Part shown: one piece after another, positions 51,991 to 64,000 of the stretch
How the letters are laid out: every line of letters starts with the position of its first letter
How positions within the stretch are numbered: position 1 is the first letter of the stretch
Source of the DNA: JACKIC01 sp964392305
GTDB taxonomy: Bacteria > Planctomycetota > UBA1135 > UBA2386
DNA length: 64,000 bases
Direction of reading: 5' to 3'
Assembly (NCBI GenBank): GCA_964392305.1
Contig: CAYMPV010000033.1
Span: 8,997 to 72,996 of the forward strand
Made by a program: the position numbers and the translations under genes
The notes under the pieces: generated by a model
Database searches by the model: none
The model's input: only the letters and a program-made list of their open reading frames with translations
What the model was told of the DNA's origin: nothing

Positions 51991-52728
51991 ATGGCGACGG
52001 CCTCCAAGACTACCGGCAAACGCACCGCCCCATCGCTGCCGTTCCGCCCCAGCCACGGCGGAGCCCGTCCTGGCGCAGGTCGCAAGCCGAAGATCAGCGG
52101 CCAACCGGGCGTCGATCACCGCGAGCGCGCAGCGCTCGCGTCGCGCTTTCCGGTGCACGTCACGCTCAAGCTGCGCACCGGCCTGCCCCGCCTGCGTAGC
52201 AAACCCGCCTACGAGGCCCTGCGCGCAGCGTTCGCCGCCGGCTGTGCCCGCAACCTGAGCGGCACGTTCCGGCTGTGCCACTACGCGGTCCTGAACGACC
52301 ACCTGCACCTGATCTGCGAGGCCGAGAGCCGCACCGCGCTGAGCCGCGGGCTGCAGGGCCTGCTGATCCGCATCGCCAAGGCGCTCAACAAGCTGTGGTC
52401 ACGACGCGGCAGCGTGTTCGCCGATCGTTACCACGACCACATCCTGAAGTCGCCGCGCGAGGTGCGCAACGCGCTGCGTTACGTATTCGGCCGAGGATCT
52501 TGGGCAGAGGGCAAGAAGCACGCGGCCGAGGGCCGCGAGATCAGCGTGCCGCAGGCGATCGACACGTTCACGTCGGCGCCGTGGTTCGACGGCTTTCGCG
52601 AACGCATCACGGTCAAGGGCATCGAGGCCATCGTGCGGCCGGTGACCGAGGCGCGCACCTGGATGCTCACGCAAGGCTGGCTGCGGCACGGGCGGCTCAG
52701 CGTGCACGAGGTGCCGGCAACCGCGTGA
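51991..52728 (+). CDS. REP-associated tyrosine transposase (IS200/Y1-like)
   Basis: A 245-residue Y1-type HUH nuclease. Core elements are present: strand VHVTLKLRTGLP, AFAAGCARNLSGTFRLCHYAVLNDHLHLI with the metal-binding His-x-His, LQGLLIRIAKALNKLWSRRGSVFADRYHDHIL with the candidate catalytic Tyr, and REVRNALRYVF. The N-terminus (GGARPGAGRKPKISG) is a basic tail seen in many RAYT proteins. RAYTs are usually domesticated single-copy genes tied to REP palindromes rather than free transposons. The upstream 240 bp carry candidate REP-like repeats. It ends 13 nt before the convergent pyrK gene. Confidence 0.88.
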   Translation: MATASKTTGKRTAPSLPFRPSHGGARPGAGRKPKISGQPGVDHRERAALASRFPVHVTLKLRTGLPRLRSKPAYEALRAAFAAGCARNLSGTFRLCHYAVLNDHLHLICEAESRTALSRGLQGLLIRIAKALNKLWSRRGSVFADRYHDHILKSPREVRNALRYVFGRGSWAEGKKHAAEGREISVPQAIDTFTSAPWFDGFRERITVKGIEAIVRPVTEARTWMLTQGWLRHGRLSVHEVPATA

Positions 52729-52741
52729 ATCAGACCACCAG

Positions 52742-53536
52742 TCAGTGCCGCCGCAGTTCGGTCAGCTCGCAGGTCTCGTAGACCGGACCTTCCATGCAGG
52801 TGCGTGAGTAGGGCCAACCCTTGAAGCGGGGCCCCTGCACTTCGACCGTGCAGCCGTTGCAGACGCCATAGCCACATGCCATGTAGGTCTCGAGCGACAG
52901 GAAGCAGCGCAGATCCCGCTGCTCGCAGAGCCTCGCCACGGCGTGCATCATCGGGTCGGGGCCGCAGCAGAACACGGTCTCACCTGGCTTCACGAGCGAA
53001 CGCGCCAGCAGGTCGTCGAGCAGCGCCGTGACCAGGCCGTGGTGGCCGAAGCTGCCGTCATCGGTCGATGCGAACACCTCGGCGACGCCGGCGAAATCGT
53101 CGATGCCGGCCAGCGCCGCACGGTTGCGACCGCCGAACAAGAGGCGCGTGCGTTTGCCATCGCTGGCACGTTGCCGCGCGAGCAGCAGGAACGGCGCAAG
53201 GCCGACGCCGCCCGCGACACACACCGGATCGTCGATGTCGCGCGGGAACGGTTGTCCGAGCGGCCCGTTGAGCACCACGCCTTCACCGGCACGCAGGTCA
53301 CACAGCGCGCGTGTGCCTTCGCCCACCACCTTGAGCAGGAAGCTGCCCCAGGACCCGTCCGCGGCGCGGTCGTACAGCGAGAACGGCCGCGGCAGCTGCA
53401 CCGGCCAACGCCGCTCGGTGCGCAGCATGTAGAACTGCCCCGGCAACGTCGCGGGGATCGGGCCGTCGACTTCGAGGGCGAACGAACCGCCGCCGAGGTC
53501 GCGCAGTTGGCGCAGGGCATGGACACGGGTCTGCAT
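52742..53536 (-). CDS. pyrK: dihydroorotate dehydrogenase electron-transfer subunit (PyrK-like)
   Basis: A 264-residue ferredoxin-reductase-type flavoprotein. RPFSLYDRA (FAD site), CVAGGVGLAPFLLLA (NAD-binding part), CGPDPMMHAVARL, and the [2Fe-2S] Cys cluster in YMACGYGVCNGCTVEV with a fourth Cys in SRTCMEGP identify PyrK of class 1B dihydroorotate dehydrogenase. Its partner PyrD is not in the window. It lies 61 nt downstream of the metallophosphoesterase gene, on the same strand. Confidence 0.9.
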   Translation of the reverse strand: MQTRVHALRQLRDLGGGSFALEVDGPIPATLPGQFYMLRTERRWPVQLPRPFSLYDRAADGSWGSFLLKVVGEGTRALCDLRAGEGVVLNGPLGQPFPRDIDDPVCVAGGVGLAPFLLLARQRASDGKRTRLLFGGRNRAALAGIDDFAGVAEVFASTDDGSFGHHGLVTALLDDLLARSLVKPGETVFCCGPDPMMHAVARLCEQRDLRCFLSLETYMACGYGVCNGCTVEVQGPRFKGWPYSRTCMEGPVYETCELTELRRH

Positions 53537-53597
53537 TGGCGGCGAACACCATAGCGGCTGGCGCGGGGCGCGCGCCAGCGAACGCAGGCAGCGCGGC

Positions 53598-54542
53598 TCA
53601 GCCGGTCGAGCAACCGTCGGTCGACCGGCGCGCCGCGGCCCGTTCGGGTGCGGCGCCGACCGGGCAGCGCAGCGTGACGATCGGCACCTCGGGTCGCGCG
53701 TCGATGCGGATCGGCAGCAGCGTCACGCCGACGCCGCGCCCCACGTAGAGGCTGCAATCGGCCTCGTGGAACCAGCCCTGCTCGTAGCCGAAGCGGCTGT
53801 GGTGGATCGGCGCCTTGCCGAACACGCGGATCTGGCCACCGTGCGTATGCCCGGACAAGGTCAGATCGACGTCGGCAGCCGCAGCTTCGAAGAAGAAGTC
53901 GGGATGATGGCTGAGCAGGACCGTCGCCTCGCCGTCGCGCCGCCCGGCGAGCGCGGCGCGCAGATCGGGCGCGCCTTCGGTCAGGTCGTCGACGCCGCCG
54001 AGCCACAGCGAGGTGCCGCGCCGCGTGACCCTCACGCCGCGGTTGCAGAGCACCGTGACCCCCTGGTCTTCGAGGAACGCCGACCACAGGCCCAGATCGC
54101 GCCCCCAGAACAGGTCGTGGTTGCCGGGCACCGCGAACATGCCGAGCGTCGGCCGCAACAGCTGCAGCGGCTCGCGAAAGTGCAGCAGTTCGCGTTCGCG
54201 TGTGTTGATCAGGTCGCCGCCGAACAACACCAGGTCGGGCGCGGCGGCGGCGATGCGTGCGAAGATCGCATGCAGGTCCTTGGCGTCCATGAAGCTGCCC
54301 GCGTGCACGTCGGATACGAACGCGATGCGCAGGCCTTCCAGCCCGGGCGCCGGCCGGCGCAACCGCAGCTCCAGTTCGGACAACTGCAGGCCGCGGGCGA
54401 TGCGGCGATGCAGCCATCGGCCGAGCGGCAGCAGATCCAGCGCCTGGTTGAGCGCCGCACACGCCCGCGCCGCGGCGCGCCGCAGGGGCGTGCGGCGCCC
54501 GGTCAGCGGGCCCGTGGGCAGAGGAACGTGCCGCTGCGGCAT
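53598..54542 (-). CDS. membrane-associated metallophosphoesterase (YkuE-like)
   Basis: A 314-residue calcineurin-like phosphoesterase. Motifs in order: AFVSDVHAGSF, FGGDLINTRE, VPGNHDLFWG, SHHPDFF and LSGHTHGGQI, with all metal ligands present. The N-terminal 60 residues are basic/hydrophobic, but there is no clear signal peptide. It resembles YkuE-type phosphodiesterases that act on lipid or UDP-sugar substrates. It starts 18 nt after the regulator gene at 54561-55925 and may be the last gene of that operon. Confidence 0.88.
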   Translation of the reverse strand: MPQRHVPLPTGPLTGRRTPLRRAAARACAALNQALDLLPLGRWLHRRIARGLQLSELELRLRRPAPGLEGLRIAFVSDVHAGSFMDAKDLHAIFARIAAAAPDLVLFGGDLINTRERELLHFREPLQLLRPTLGMFAVPGNHDLFWGRDLGLWSAFLEDQGVTVLCNRGVRVTRRGTSLWLGGVDDLTEGAPDLRAALAGRRDGEATVLLSHHPDFFFEAAAADVDLTLSGHTHGGQIRVFGKAPIHHSRFGYEQGWFHEADCSLYVGRGVGVTLLPIRIDARPEVPIVTLRCPVGAAPERAAARRSTDGCSTG

Positions 54543-54560
54543 CGAAGGCCCGTGGCGCCG

Positions 54561-55921
<1,361 letters not shown>

Positions 55922-55925
<4 letters not shown>

Positions 55926-57007
55926 CCGGCGGCCTCCAGCGACGCCTCGGCAGCCGCGACGATCGGGATCCGGATCCGAAAGCACGCGCCGCGTTGCGAC
56001 TGCGGCACCAGTTCGATCTCTCCGCCCATGTAGGCCAACACCCTCGCCGACAGCGGCAGGCCCAGGCCCGTGCCGCGTTCCTTGGAAGACACGAACGGCT
56101 CGAACACCTTGTCGCCGAGCTCAGCCGGCACACCGGGGCCGTCGTCCTGCACGAGCAGCTCGAGGCGCCCGCCGCGACTGCCGGCCCGGATGCTGACGCG
56201 CACATCGGGTGAGGCTTCGACCGAATTTCGCAGCAGATTGGCGAGCACCCGACCGAGCGCATCGGCATCGACGCGCTGGTCGACGTCGCCCTCGAGGCGG
56301 ATGCGTTGCGCCGGCAAACCCGCGCCGATCGCCGCGTCGGCGACCAGGTCGCGCAGCGGCGCGAGCCGGCGTTGCCGCTGGTCCGAACGGGCGAACCCGA
56401 GCAGCGCCTTGACGATCTCGTCGACCTGTCGCACGCCTTCGTTGATGCGCCGGGCGTAACGCCTGGCGGTCTGCAGGTCGTCGGTGCGTTCGAGCAGCGA
56501 CGCGAAACCCATGACGCCGTTGAGCGGATTCTTGATCTCGTGGGCGATGCCGAGCGCGAGCTCCGACAGCCCCGCGAGCCGATCGAGCCGGTGCACCTCG
56601 CGTTCGAGTTCACGCAGCTGGGAACGGTCCTCGAGCAACACCAGTTCGCCGTCGGCCATCTCGACGCGGCGGATGCGCACACGTCCGGCGCCGACCTCGG
56701 TCTCACCCGCGCCGCAACGCGCCAGATCGACGCCGGCGTCGCGGCCCGCGGCCAGCAGCCGTTCCGCCTCGCGGTTGCAAGTGCGCACGCTGCCGTCGAC
56801 GGCGACGGCGACCAGCCCCAGCGGCAACGCCGCGAAGATCGCCTCGCGCTCGGCGAGCGACTGCTCGAGCGCACGATTGGTGGCCTGCAGCTGCAGATCG
56901 ACGGCCGCGGCACGCACCCGCAGCTCGGCGTAACCCCGTTCGAGGTCCTGCGCCGCGCGGATGAAGTGCTCGAATCCCTGCTGCAGTTGCGCTTCGTCGA
57001 GACTCAC
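55922..57007 (-). CDS. cytosolic PAS-type histidine kinase (FlrB/FleS-like)
   Basis: A 361-residue kinase starting at GTG 57007. An N-terminal coiled coil is followed by a PAS-like domain (IFAALPLGLVAVAVDGSVRTCN), the H-box GIAHEIKNPLNGVMGF, the N-box LANLLRNSVEAS, G1 QDDGPGVP and G2 GTGLGLPLSARVLA. There is no transmembrane segment, as in FlrB/FleS flagellar kinases. GTG overlaps the stop of the upstream gene (GTGA at 57004-57007) and its own stop overlaps the response-regulator ATG. Confidence 0.92.
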
Positions 57008-58083
57008 AGTTCCTTCTCGCCTGGCCAGGTGAGGGAATCGATCGGCACGAGCGGCTTGTAGCCGCTGTGCAGGTTCATCCAACGGAAGTGCTCCATCGCG
57101 GTCTGTGCCGCCAGCCCCCACGGGCCCAGCACCTCGACGGCGCCGCGTTCACCGGATCGGGTCACGTCCTTGGCGCTGATCCGCAGGAACGCGTCGCGCA
57201 CCTCCTGTTCGCGGCGCTGGAACTCCTTCGTCGACCTGGTGATCGAGAGCTCCTCGTGGCGCTCGGAGTACCGGAACAGCAGCTCCAGGCATCTGCCCTT
57301 GTAGAACAGCGCCGGGAACGGGGGATCGCTCTGGCCGAGCATCGGCGCCAGTTCGTCGAGCGCACGCACCAGGCGTTCCTTGGCGCGATGATCGAGCTCG
57401 TCGGCGGCCGCGGCCTGATCTTGACGACGCAACATCGCGGCGCGATCCATGAGGTCCTGACCGGCCTTGAACAGCGCCTGCGCCACGCGCTGATGGTCCT
57501 CGCAACCGTGGATCTGTCCACGGATCGGATCGAGGCCATGGAACGCACCCACGTCGATCGGCGCCGGTGGCGCCACTTCGACGGTCGGCACCGCCGGCGG
57601 CTGTCCCTGCTGTGACTCACGCCCCGCCGGCCGCACCGGCTTGTTGCCGTTGCCAGCCGCGTTGCCCATCGCGGTACCCGGGCTCGGCACGACGACGAAC
57701 TGCTGTTCGGCATTCGCGGTCTGCTTCTGGGCCTGGGCGTCGGCACGCAATTGCTCGACCGATGCCTTGAGCTTGCGATACCGCTCGGCCAGCGTCGTCG
57801 TCACGGCGTCCTGGTCGCGCAGTTCGCGCTGCGCGCGCTCCAGCGACTCGGACGTCACCGGACCTTGATGCGTGAACGACGTCGCGCCCTGCTCCAGCGG
57901 CAACCCCAGATCGTGCCGGATGCGCAGGTCGAGCAAGCGCTCGACCTCGCTGCGGTTCTGCGTCAGCGATCGGTTCATGCGCGCCAGTTCGGCGGCCGTG
58001 TCGACGGGCTCGTTGCCGCCACCTTGTGCCGACAGGGCCGTGGCCAGGACCGACACGAAAGCCGCGACGCGCAGCGACCTCAC
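57004..58083 (-). CDS. exported coiled-coil protein in the regulatory operon
   Basis: A 359-residue protein with a signal peptide ending near LSAQ. Residues about 30-120 are a coiled coil (AELARMNRSLTQNRSEVERL; ELRDQDAVTTTLAERYRKLK). A Pro/Gln-rich linker follows, then a helical part (AQALFKAGQDLMDRAAML; FPALFYKGRCLELLFRYSERHEE) like TPR helices. No enzyme motif. Starts within the stop of the TPR gene and ends within the start of the kinase gene. Role unknown; its place between envelope proteins and a kinase suggests it feeds the signalling chain. Confidence 0.7.
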   Translation of the reverse strand: MRSLRVAAFVSVLATALSAQGGGNEPVDTAAELARMNRSLTQNRSEVERLLDLRIRHDLGLPLEQGATSFTHQGPVTSESLERAQRELRDQDAVTTTLAERYRKLKASVEQLRADAQAQKQTANAEQQFVVVPSPGTAMGNAAGNGNKPVRPAGRESQQGQPPAVPTVEVAPPAPIDVGAFHGLDPIRGQIHGCEDHQRVAQALFKAGQDLMDRAAMLRRQDQAAAADELDHRAKERLVRALDELAPMLGQSDPPFPALFYKGRCLELLFRYSERHEELSITRSTKEFQRREQEVRDAFLRISAKDVTRSGERGAVEVLGPWGLAAQTAMEHFRWMNLHSGYKPLVPIDSLTWPGEKEL

Positions 58084-59744
58084 CGCAGGATCCCCCGATA
58101 GGCGTCCGCGGCGTGTTCGAGCTTACCGAGCTTGCCGTAGGCGTCGCCGATCATCGTCGCCACGTCGCGACGCAGTTGCGGATCCTCGATGCGCGGCGCG
58201 ATCGCGACCGCCTGTTCGGGGAAGTCCTCGAGGTGCTTGCTGGCGAGCGCCTGTTCGTAGAGCGCACGGATCTTCTCGAACCGCGCCTGGTCACCGATAC
58301 GTCCTTCGGTGTTGGTCAGTCGATCGGCGACGGCGATGGCGCGCTGCCATTGCCGATCCGCGATCATCTCGCCGATCACGAAGATGGCGAGCTCGGGGTC
58401 CTGCCCCCCCGCGACGATCTGTTCGAGTTCGAGGAACGCCAGGTCCTTCTCGCCGAGCGCGAGCGCCGTGCGCGCCCAGACCTTGAGTGCGCGCTGCCGC
58501 CACGCATCGGACAGCTCGCCGAGGAAGCGACTGCGCGCTTCGACGGCCGCCGCACGCGCCTGCACGAAGCGGTTCAGGGCCAGGTACCCTTCGGCCAGCA
58601 GCACGTACGCCTGACCGCGCCGCGTATCGTTCTCGGCGTGGATCAGGAACCACTCGAAGGAACGCATCGCCAGCTCGGCCTTGCCGGTGCCGAGCGCGCC
58701 GTAGCCGAGCAGGAAGTGGTAACCGAGGAACTGGTCGCTGCGCAGGTCGCCGAAGTTCGGCGATTCGCGCAGGGTGAGCATCGTCTCGTAGACGCGATCG
58801 GGGCGTTCGAGCAGCAGCTGCGATTCGCCGACGAGCAGCCAGACGTCGAGCATCTCGACCGAGTCGACGAGGCGGATGACGCGCGCGAACAACTCGGTCT
58901 GGCAACGTTCGGCGTGTTTGCGCGCGGCCTCGGGAGTGCGCTCGGCCTCGGCCTGGCCGAGGATCGCGCGACCGAGCAGGATGGTCGCCGGCGTGATCTC
59001 GGGCGCACTCGGCATGTTCTCGAACAACCGCCGCACCCACTCTTCGGCCTGCTGATACTGGTCCATCCGCGTCTTGCGGTCGGGCTCGGCCTTGCCGAGG
59101 TCGAGGTGACACTCGGTGATGCGCAGGATCGCGGCGGCCGCCTGTTCGTTCGGCCGCTGGTCGTAGGCGTCCTTGAAGAACGTGATCGCCGCGTCCAGGT
59201 CGCCGCTGTCGACGAGCAGCTGCCCGAGCGACATGCGCACCTGCACGGCCTCGCGCGCGACCAGCGGATCGTGCTGCAACTCGTCCTGCAGGAACGAGCG
59301 ATACCACTGCCCGGCCATCGCCCGCAGGCGCTGCCGGCCCGATTCGGTGGTGGCGTCCGGCGTGCGCAACACGTGCACCGTCGAACGCGCACCCTCGACC
59401 GGCTCGGCCTCGTCGAAGACCACGTCGGCACCGGCGGCGACCGCGATCAACTGCGCGACCATGCGCGCTTCCTGGTCGGCGAAGTTGAGGTCGACGCGAT
59501 GGAAGCGCAGGTCCGCCTCGAGCGGCGGGTTGTCGATCAGCAGATTCCAGCCGACCGCCGCCGTGAGTTGCTGCATCGCGGAGAAGCAGTCGATCGAACG
59601 CTTGTCGGCGCTGACGAAGGTGCGTCGTGCCCCGAAGGTCTCCGCGACGGCCTGCCGCACCACGAACGGGTTCTGCGGATCGGTCCCGCCTGGATCCTGG
59701 TTGACCGGTGCCGGCGACAGGCAGAGCAGGATCGCCGCGAGCAT
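58080..59744 (-). CDS. exported TPR-repeat protein
   Basis: A 554-residue protein. An AAGGAGG ribosome-binding site and a short signal peptide (LAAILLCLSPAPVNQ) support the start at 59744. Residues about 35-120 resemble a secretin/TonB short N-terminal-like domain (MQQLTAAVGWNLLIDNPPLEADLRF). From about 150 onward there are TPR units (VRMSLGQLLVDSGDLDAAITFF; LLGYGALGTGKAELAMRSFEW). Likely a periplasmic assembly or scaffold protein. Overlaps the neighbours by 1 and 4 nt. Confidence 0.75.
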   Translation of the reverse strand: MLAAILLCLSPAPVNQDPGGTDPQNPFVVRQAVAETFGARRTFVSADKRSIDCFSAMQQLTAAVGWNLLIDNPPLEADLRFHRVDLNFADQEARMVAQLIAVAAGADVVFDEAEPVEGARSTVHVLRTPDATTESGRQRLRAMAGQWYRSFLQDELQHDPLVAREAVQVRMSLGQLLVDSGDLDAAITFFKDAYDQRPNEQAAAAILRITECHLDLGKAEPDRKTRMDQYQQAEEWVRRLFENMPSAPEITPATILLGRAILGQAEAERTPEAARKHAERCQTELFARVIRLVDSVEMLDVWLLVGESQLLLERPDRVYETMLTLRESPNFGDLRSDQFLGYHFLLGYGALGTGKAELAMRSFEWFLIHAENDTRRGQAYVLLAEGYLALNRFVQARAAAVEARSRFLGELSDAWRQRALKVWARTALALGEKDLAFLELEQIVAGGQDPELAIFVIGEMIADRQWQRAIAVADRLTNTEGRIGDQARFEKIRALYEQALASKHLEDFPEQAVAIAPRIEDPQLRRDVATMIGDAYGKLGKLEHAADAYRGILR

Positions 59745-60679
59745 CACTTGCCTCCTTGCTGACCCAGGCGCTCCGCCCGCAGCCGCGCCGCGTTGGCCTC
59801 GAGTTCCTGCAGGCGCTGCTTCTCGGCAGCCTGGTTGGCCTCGTTGCGGTAGCTGTCTCCCAGCTGCAGATAGGCTTCGGCCACGTGCTTGTAGAGCCAC
59901 GTCGGCACCTGCCGCTGCTGCAGCAGGAAACGCGCCCAGATGCGACGCAGCGATTCCTGGTCGCCGTTCTCGGCTGCTGCCTTGGCCATCGTCACCAGGT
60001 CCTCGGGCAACGAGTGGCTCTGCTCGATCGCCTCGGCCTTGCGTTGGTATTCCTGCGCCGCCGTGATGTTGCCCACCCGACCCGAGTAGTAGCTCAGGGC
60101 CATCAGCACGTTGAGGCGCTGACTGGGCGCCATGCGCGGCGAATCGACGAGGTGCTTCTCGAGGATCTCGATCGCCGAACCCCACTCGCGCCGTTCGGCG
60201 GCGATCAGGGCCAGGTTCCACGGATCGTTGAAGTTGGCGGCGGCCGGCGCCGGCCCCTGCTTGCCGTTCGGATCGGGTTGCGTGCTGGGGTCCACGCCGG
60301 TCTCGTTGCTCGTGCTCGTCGTCGTCATCGACGTCGGCGCGGGCGTCGGCAACATCGCCACGACGATCATCGCCACCACGTTGCCGACCAGCAGCAGCCG
60401 CAGAACCAGTTCGCGGACGCGGCTGCCCTTCGGCGCAGCCGCGGCCTGCGCGATCTCCTCGTGGGCCCTCGCCAGGACCTTCTGGCCCTCAGCCAGCGCC
60501 TGTTCGGCAGCCTGCAGCGCCTGCGCATCGAGATCGACACCGGCCTTGCGCGGCGCGGCCGGCTTGGCCACGCCTGCCGACATCAGGTCCGCGAGCTGCG
60601 GACTCTGCGTCGACTCACCGGCGTCAGCCGACTCGTTGTCGGTGACCGAGGTCGTCGGATCTTTGTGCTCTTCGCTCAC
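59744..60679 (-). CDS. single-pass membrane protein with helical repeat tail
   Basis: A 311-residue protein. A long acidic then Ala-rich cytoplasmic N-terminus (coiled coil about 50-85, ALQAAEQALAEGQKVLARAH), one transmembrane helix (LVLRLLLVGNVVAMIVVAML), a Thr/Pro linker and a helical C-terminus (LALIAAERREWGSAIEILEKHL; LNVLMALSYYSGRVGNI), TPR-like. No known family. It could link cytosolic and periplasmic parts of one assembly. Stop and start of the TPR gene overlap (TGATG). Confidence 0.7.
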   Translation of the reverse strand: MSEEHKDPTTSVTDNESADAGESTQSPQLADLMSAGVAKPAAPRKAGVDLDAQALQAAEQALAEGQKVLARAHEEIAQAAAAPKGSRVRELVLRLLLVGNVVAMIVVAMLPTPAPTSMTTTSTSNETGVDPSTQPDPNGKQGPAPAAANFNDPWNLALIAAERREWGSAIEILEKHLVDSPRMAPSQRLNVLMALSYYSGRVGNITAAQEYQRKAEAIEQSHSLPEDLVTMAKAAAENGDQESLRRIWARFLLQQRQVPTWLYKHVAEAYLQLGDSYRNEANQAAEKQRLQELEANAARLRAERLGQQGGK

Positions 60680-61523
60680 GGCTCACTCCACAAGTCGGCA
60701 AGAACGGCCGGCAATCGGGGACCGACCTTCTCCCTCATCGGCATGTCATGGGCTCTTCCCTGACCGATTGCCCAAGATTGCATCGCTTCGGGCACGTTCA
60801 GGAAGTGCACGCGACCACCTCGAGACCGGCACCGCACGGCGCGGTCCAGGCAACGTGCGAACGCGTCGGCGTCGAGCCGGGCGCCGTGCAGGTCGACCGC
60901 GAACTCCCCTGACGGCGGCCAGTCCGCGTCGGGGCTGACGACTGGGGTGGTGACATCGGGGCGGCCGTCGCGGCACCAACGTTGCTCCACCTGGGGCTCG
61001 CCGCGCGACGTCACCCGGCGCAGGTCACCACCGAGCTCCGCGAGTCGGCTGACCAGGCGCGGATCGGCCAGCGGTGCCGTGAGGTGCACGTACACCCCGT
61101 CGTCACTGATCCGGGCCGCCGGCGGGCGCCCCAGGATGTCGAGCGCACTCTGCAGCAGGCTGGCGACGTCGTTGGGCAGCGACGGATCGACGACGAACTC
61201 GCGCCGCACCGCCAGACTGCCCAGCAGCTCGATCAGCCGACTGGGCATGACCGGCTTCTGCAGCACCTCCCGCACCGTCGCGCAGGCCACCTCTTCGGGG
61301 TGTCCGCTGATCGCGATCGCCGGACACGGGCAGGACCCCAGGAAGCTGCTGGCGAACCCGTCGGGCAGGCGCCAGTCGCTGACGACCACGTCGAAGTTGT
61401 CGCCGGCGAGCGCCCGGGCTGCAGCGGCACAATCTGCCGCCGTGGTCACCTCGTGACCCTTGCGCCGCAGCAGCGCCGCGAGGCCTTCGCGGATCCCGGC
61501 CTCGTCGTCGACCAGCAGGCACT

Positions 61524-61527
<4 letters not shown>
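60676..61527 (-). CDS. lone receiver-domain protein with uncharacterised C-terminus
   Basis: A 283-residue protein. The first ~115 residues are a complete receiver (LLVDDEAGIREGLAALLRRK; phosphoacceptor in VVVSDWRLPDG; AISGHPEE; LQKPVMP). The remaining ~165 residues carry no HTH or enzymatic motif I recognise (VYVHLTAPLADPRLVSRLAE; FAVDLHGARLDADAFARCLD). It could be a phosphate sink or a protein-interaction output. It starts inside the stop of the kinase gene and ends inside the start of the membrane protein gene. Confidence 0.75.
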
Positions 61528-63580
<2,053 letters not shown>

Positions 63581-63597
63581 GTGCCGACCTTTGTGGG

Positions 63598-63633
63598 GTT
63601 TCGCGTCAGTCACGGGGGGCGCCGACGCGAAAC
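63598..63633. promoter_or_regulatory. 10-bp inverted repeat near the regulator start
   Basis: GTTTCGCGTC (63598-63607) and GACGCGAAAC (63624-63633) form a perfect inverted repeat with a 16-nt spacer, beginning 18 bp upstream of the regulator ATG. Candidate operator or enhancer dyad. Confidence 0.5.
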
Positions 63634-63693
63634 GCTGGATGACCTTGCCATGGGGCTTTTCGGCACACCCGGGCGTCGACCTTTTGGGCAGTA

Positions 63694-63716
63694 CGCGAAA
63701 ATCGCAGCATTTCGCG
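63694..63716. promoter_or_regulatory. second CGCGAAA dyad upstream of flagellin
   Basis: CGCGAAA (63694-63700) and TTTCGCG (63710-63716) are inverted with a 9-nt spacer, about 107 bp before the flagellin ATG. The same half-site recurs in the dyad at 63598-63633, centre-to-centre distance about 90 bp, a range typical for NtrC-type upstream activator sites. No convincing sigma-54 or sigma-28 promoter was found. Confidence 0.5.
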
Positions 63717-63822
63717 GCCTCCCCGGCCCGCTCGTCTCAAGGTCTGGACACTTCCACCGGAGATTCAGGCGAAGTCAACGTCCCACAAACAAGCGGGCAA
63801 CAACAAGCAACATCGGGGAGTC

Positions 63823-64000
63823 ATGGGTCTCAGAGTCAACACCAACGTCGCCTCCATCAACGCGCAACGGAACCTGTCCACGGTCACCGAGCGCCTGAGC
63901 GGGAACTTTCGCCGTCTCTCGACGGGCCTTCGCATCAGCACCGCCGCCGACGACGCCGCCGGCCTCGCCATCAGCGAGCGTCTGCGTTCGCAGGTCCGCT
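63823..64000 (+). CDS. fliC: flagellin, N-terminal part (truncated by window edge)
   Basis: GGGGAG lies 5 nt before the ATG. The visible 59 residues read GLRVNTNVASINAQRNLS, then LSTGLRISTAADDAAGLAIS, the conserved N-terminal D0/D1 coiled-coil of bacterial flagellin that packs in the filament and carries the export and TLR5-type region. The rest is beyond the window. It is divergent from the coupled regulatory operon, 242 bp away. Confidence 0.97.
   Translation, partial: MGLRVNTNVASINAQRNLSTVTERLSGNFRRLSTGLRISTAADDAAGLAISERLRSQVR

Noticed and set aside
63581..63822. Sigma-54 (GG-N10-GC) or sigma-28 promoter for flagellin
   Set aside because: Candidates such as CTGGATGACCTTGCC have wrong spacing (8 or 9 nt between GG and GC). 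No TAAA-N15-GCCGATAA-like element was found on either strand.

Overview
The window is a G+C-rich bacterial chromosome segment whose gene content points to the phylum Planctomycetota. The evidence is a DUF1549/LamG/DUF1553 protein coupled to a DUF1501 protein, a formylglycine sulfatase, many large secreted proteins of lineage-restricted type, a multiheme cytochrome fused to HEAT repeats, an ECF sigma factor with a long extracytoplasmic-type tail, and a flagellin. The exact lineage cannot be fixed by eye. About 58 protein genes, one pseudogene and several terminator-like hairpins are supported. I see no rRNA, tRNA or CRISPR array.

Layout. 1-5.2 kb: tail of a secreted protein, a TerB-like/GT2/C45 acyltransferase operon, a two-CDGSH protein and a dicarboxylate symporter. 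5.3-13.4 kb: the sbcC and sbcD nuclease genes, here separated by an SDR-GNAT pair and a secreted protein gene. The secreted gene is bracketed by two copies of the GNAT gene's 3' end. 13.4-19.6 kb: a Ca/Na antiporter, an epimerase, an AbiEi/AbiEii toxin-antitoxin cassette flanked by 49-bp direct repeats, small secreted proteins and ribosomal protein L33. 19.8-25.6 kb: a secreted protein, an SDR/crotonase/acyl-CoA dehydrogenase operon and motAB. 25.9-38.5 kb: mostly exported proteins (pentaheme-HEAT lipoprotein, cupin, peptidase-like proteins, Kelch-like protein), a PcfJ-domain protein and one decayed secreted-protein gene. 38.7-45.0 kb: a CoA ligase with a 73-residue partner, the DUF1553/DUF1501 pair and a membrane protein. 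45.4-51.8 kb: pilin-like protein, diheme cytochrome, sulfatase, sigma-factor fusion, DUF2237. 52-54.5 kb: a REP-type transposase, pyrK and a phosphoesterase. 54.6-63.6 kb: eight genes that all overlap by 1-4 nt, with two NtrC-type sigma-54 activators, two cytosolic histidine kinases, a lone receiver protein and three envelope or coiled-coil/TPR proteins. This operon is transcribed away from a flagellin gene at the right edge.

How the parts fit. motAB, flagellin and the coupled regulatory operon suggest a motility programme under sigma-54 activator control. The divergent flagellin/regulator region carries four CGCGAAA half-sites in two dyads. The SDR-crotonase-dehydrogenase operon and the separate CoA ligase suggest acyl-CoA catabolism.

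Most interesting signals: (1) the AbiE cassette sits inside a duplication of the tail and terminator hairpin of the preceding epimerase gene, with no recombinase present; (2) a second cassette, the secreted protein beside sbcC, is bracketed in the same way by a duplicated gene tail. Together they suggest insertion or recombination at gene 3' ends. Other points of note are the sigma factor fusion, the eight-gene overlapping operon and a BRCT-like lipoprotein.
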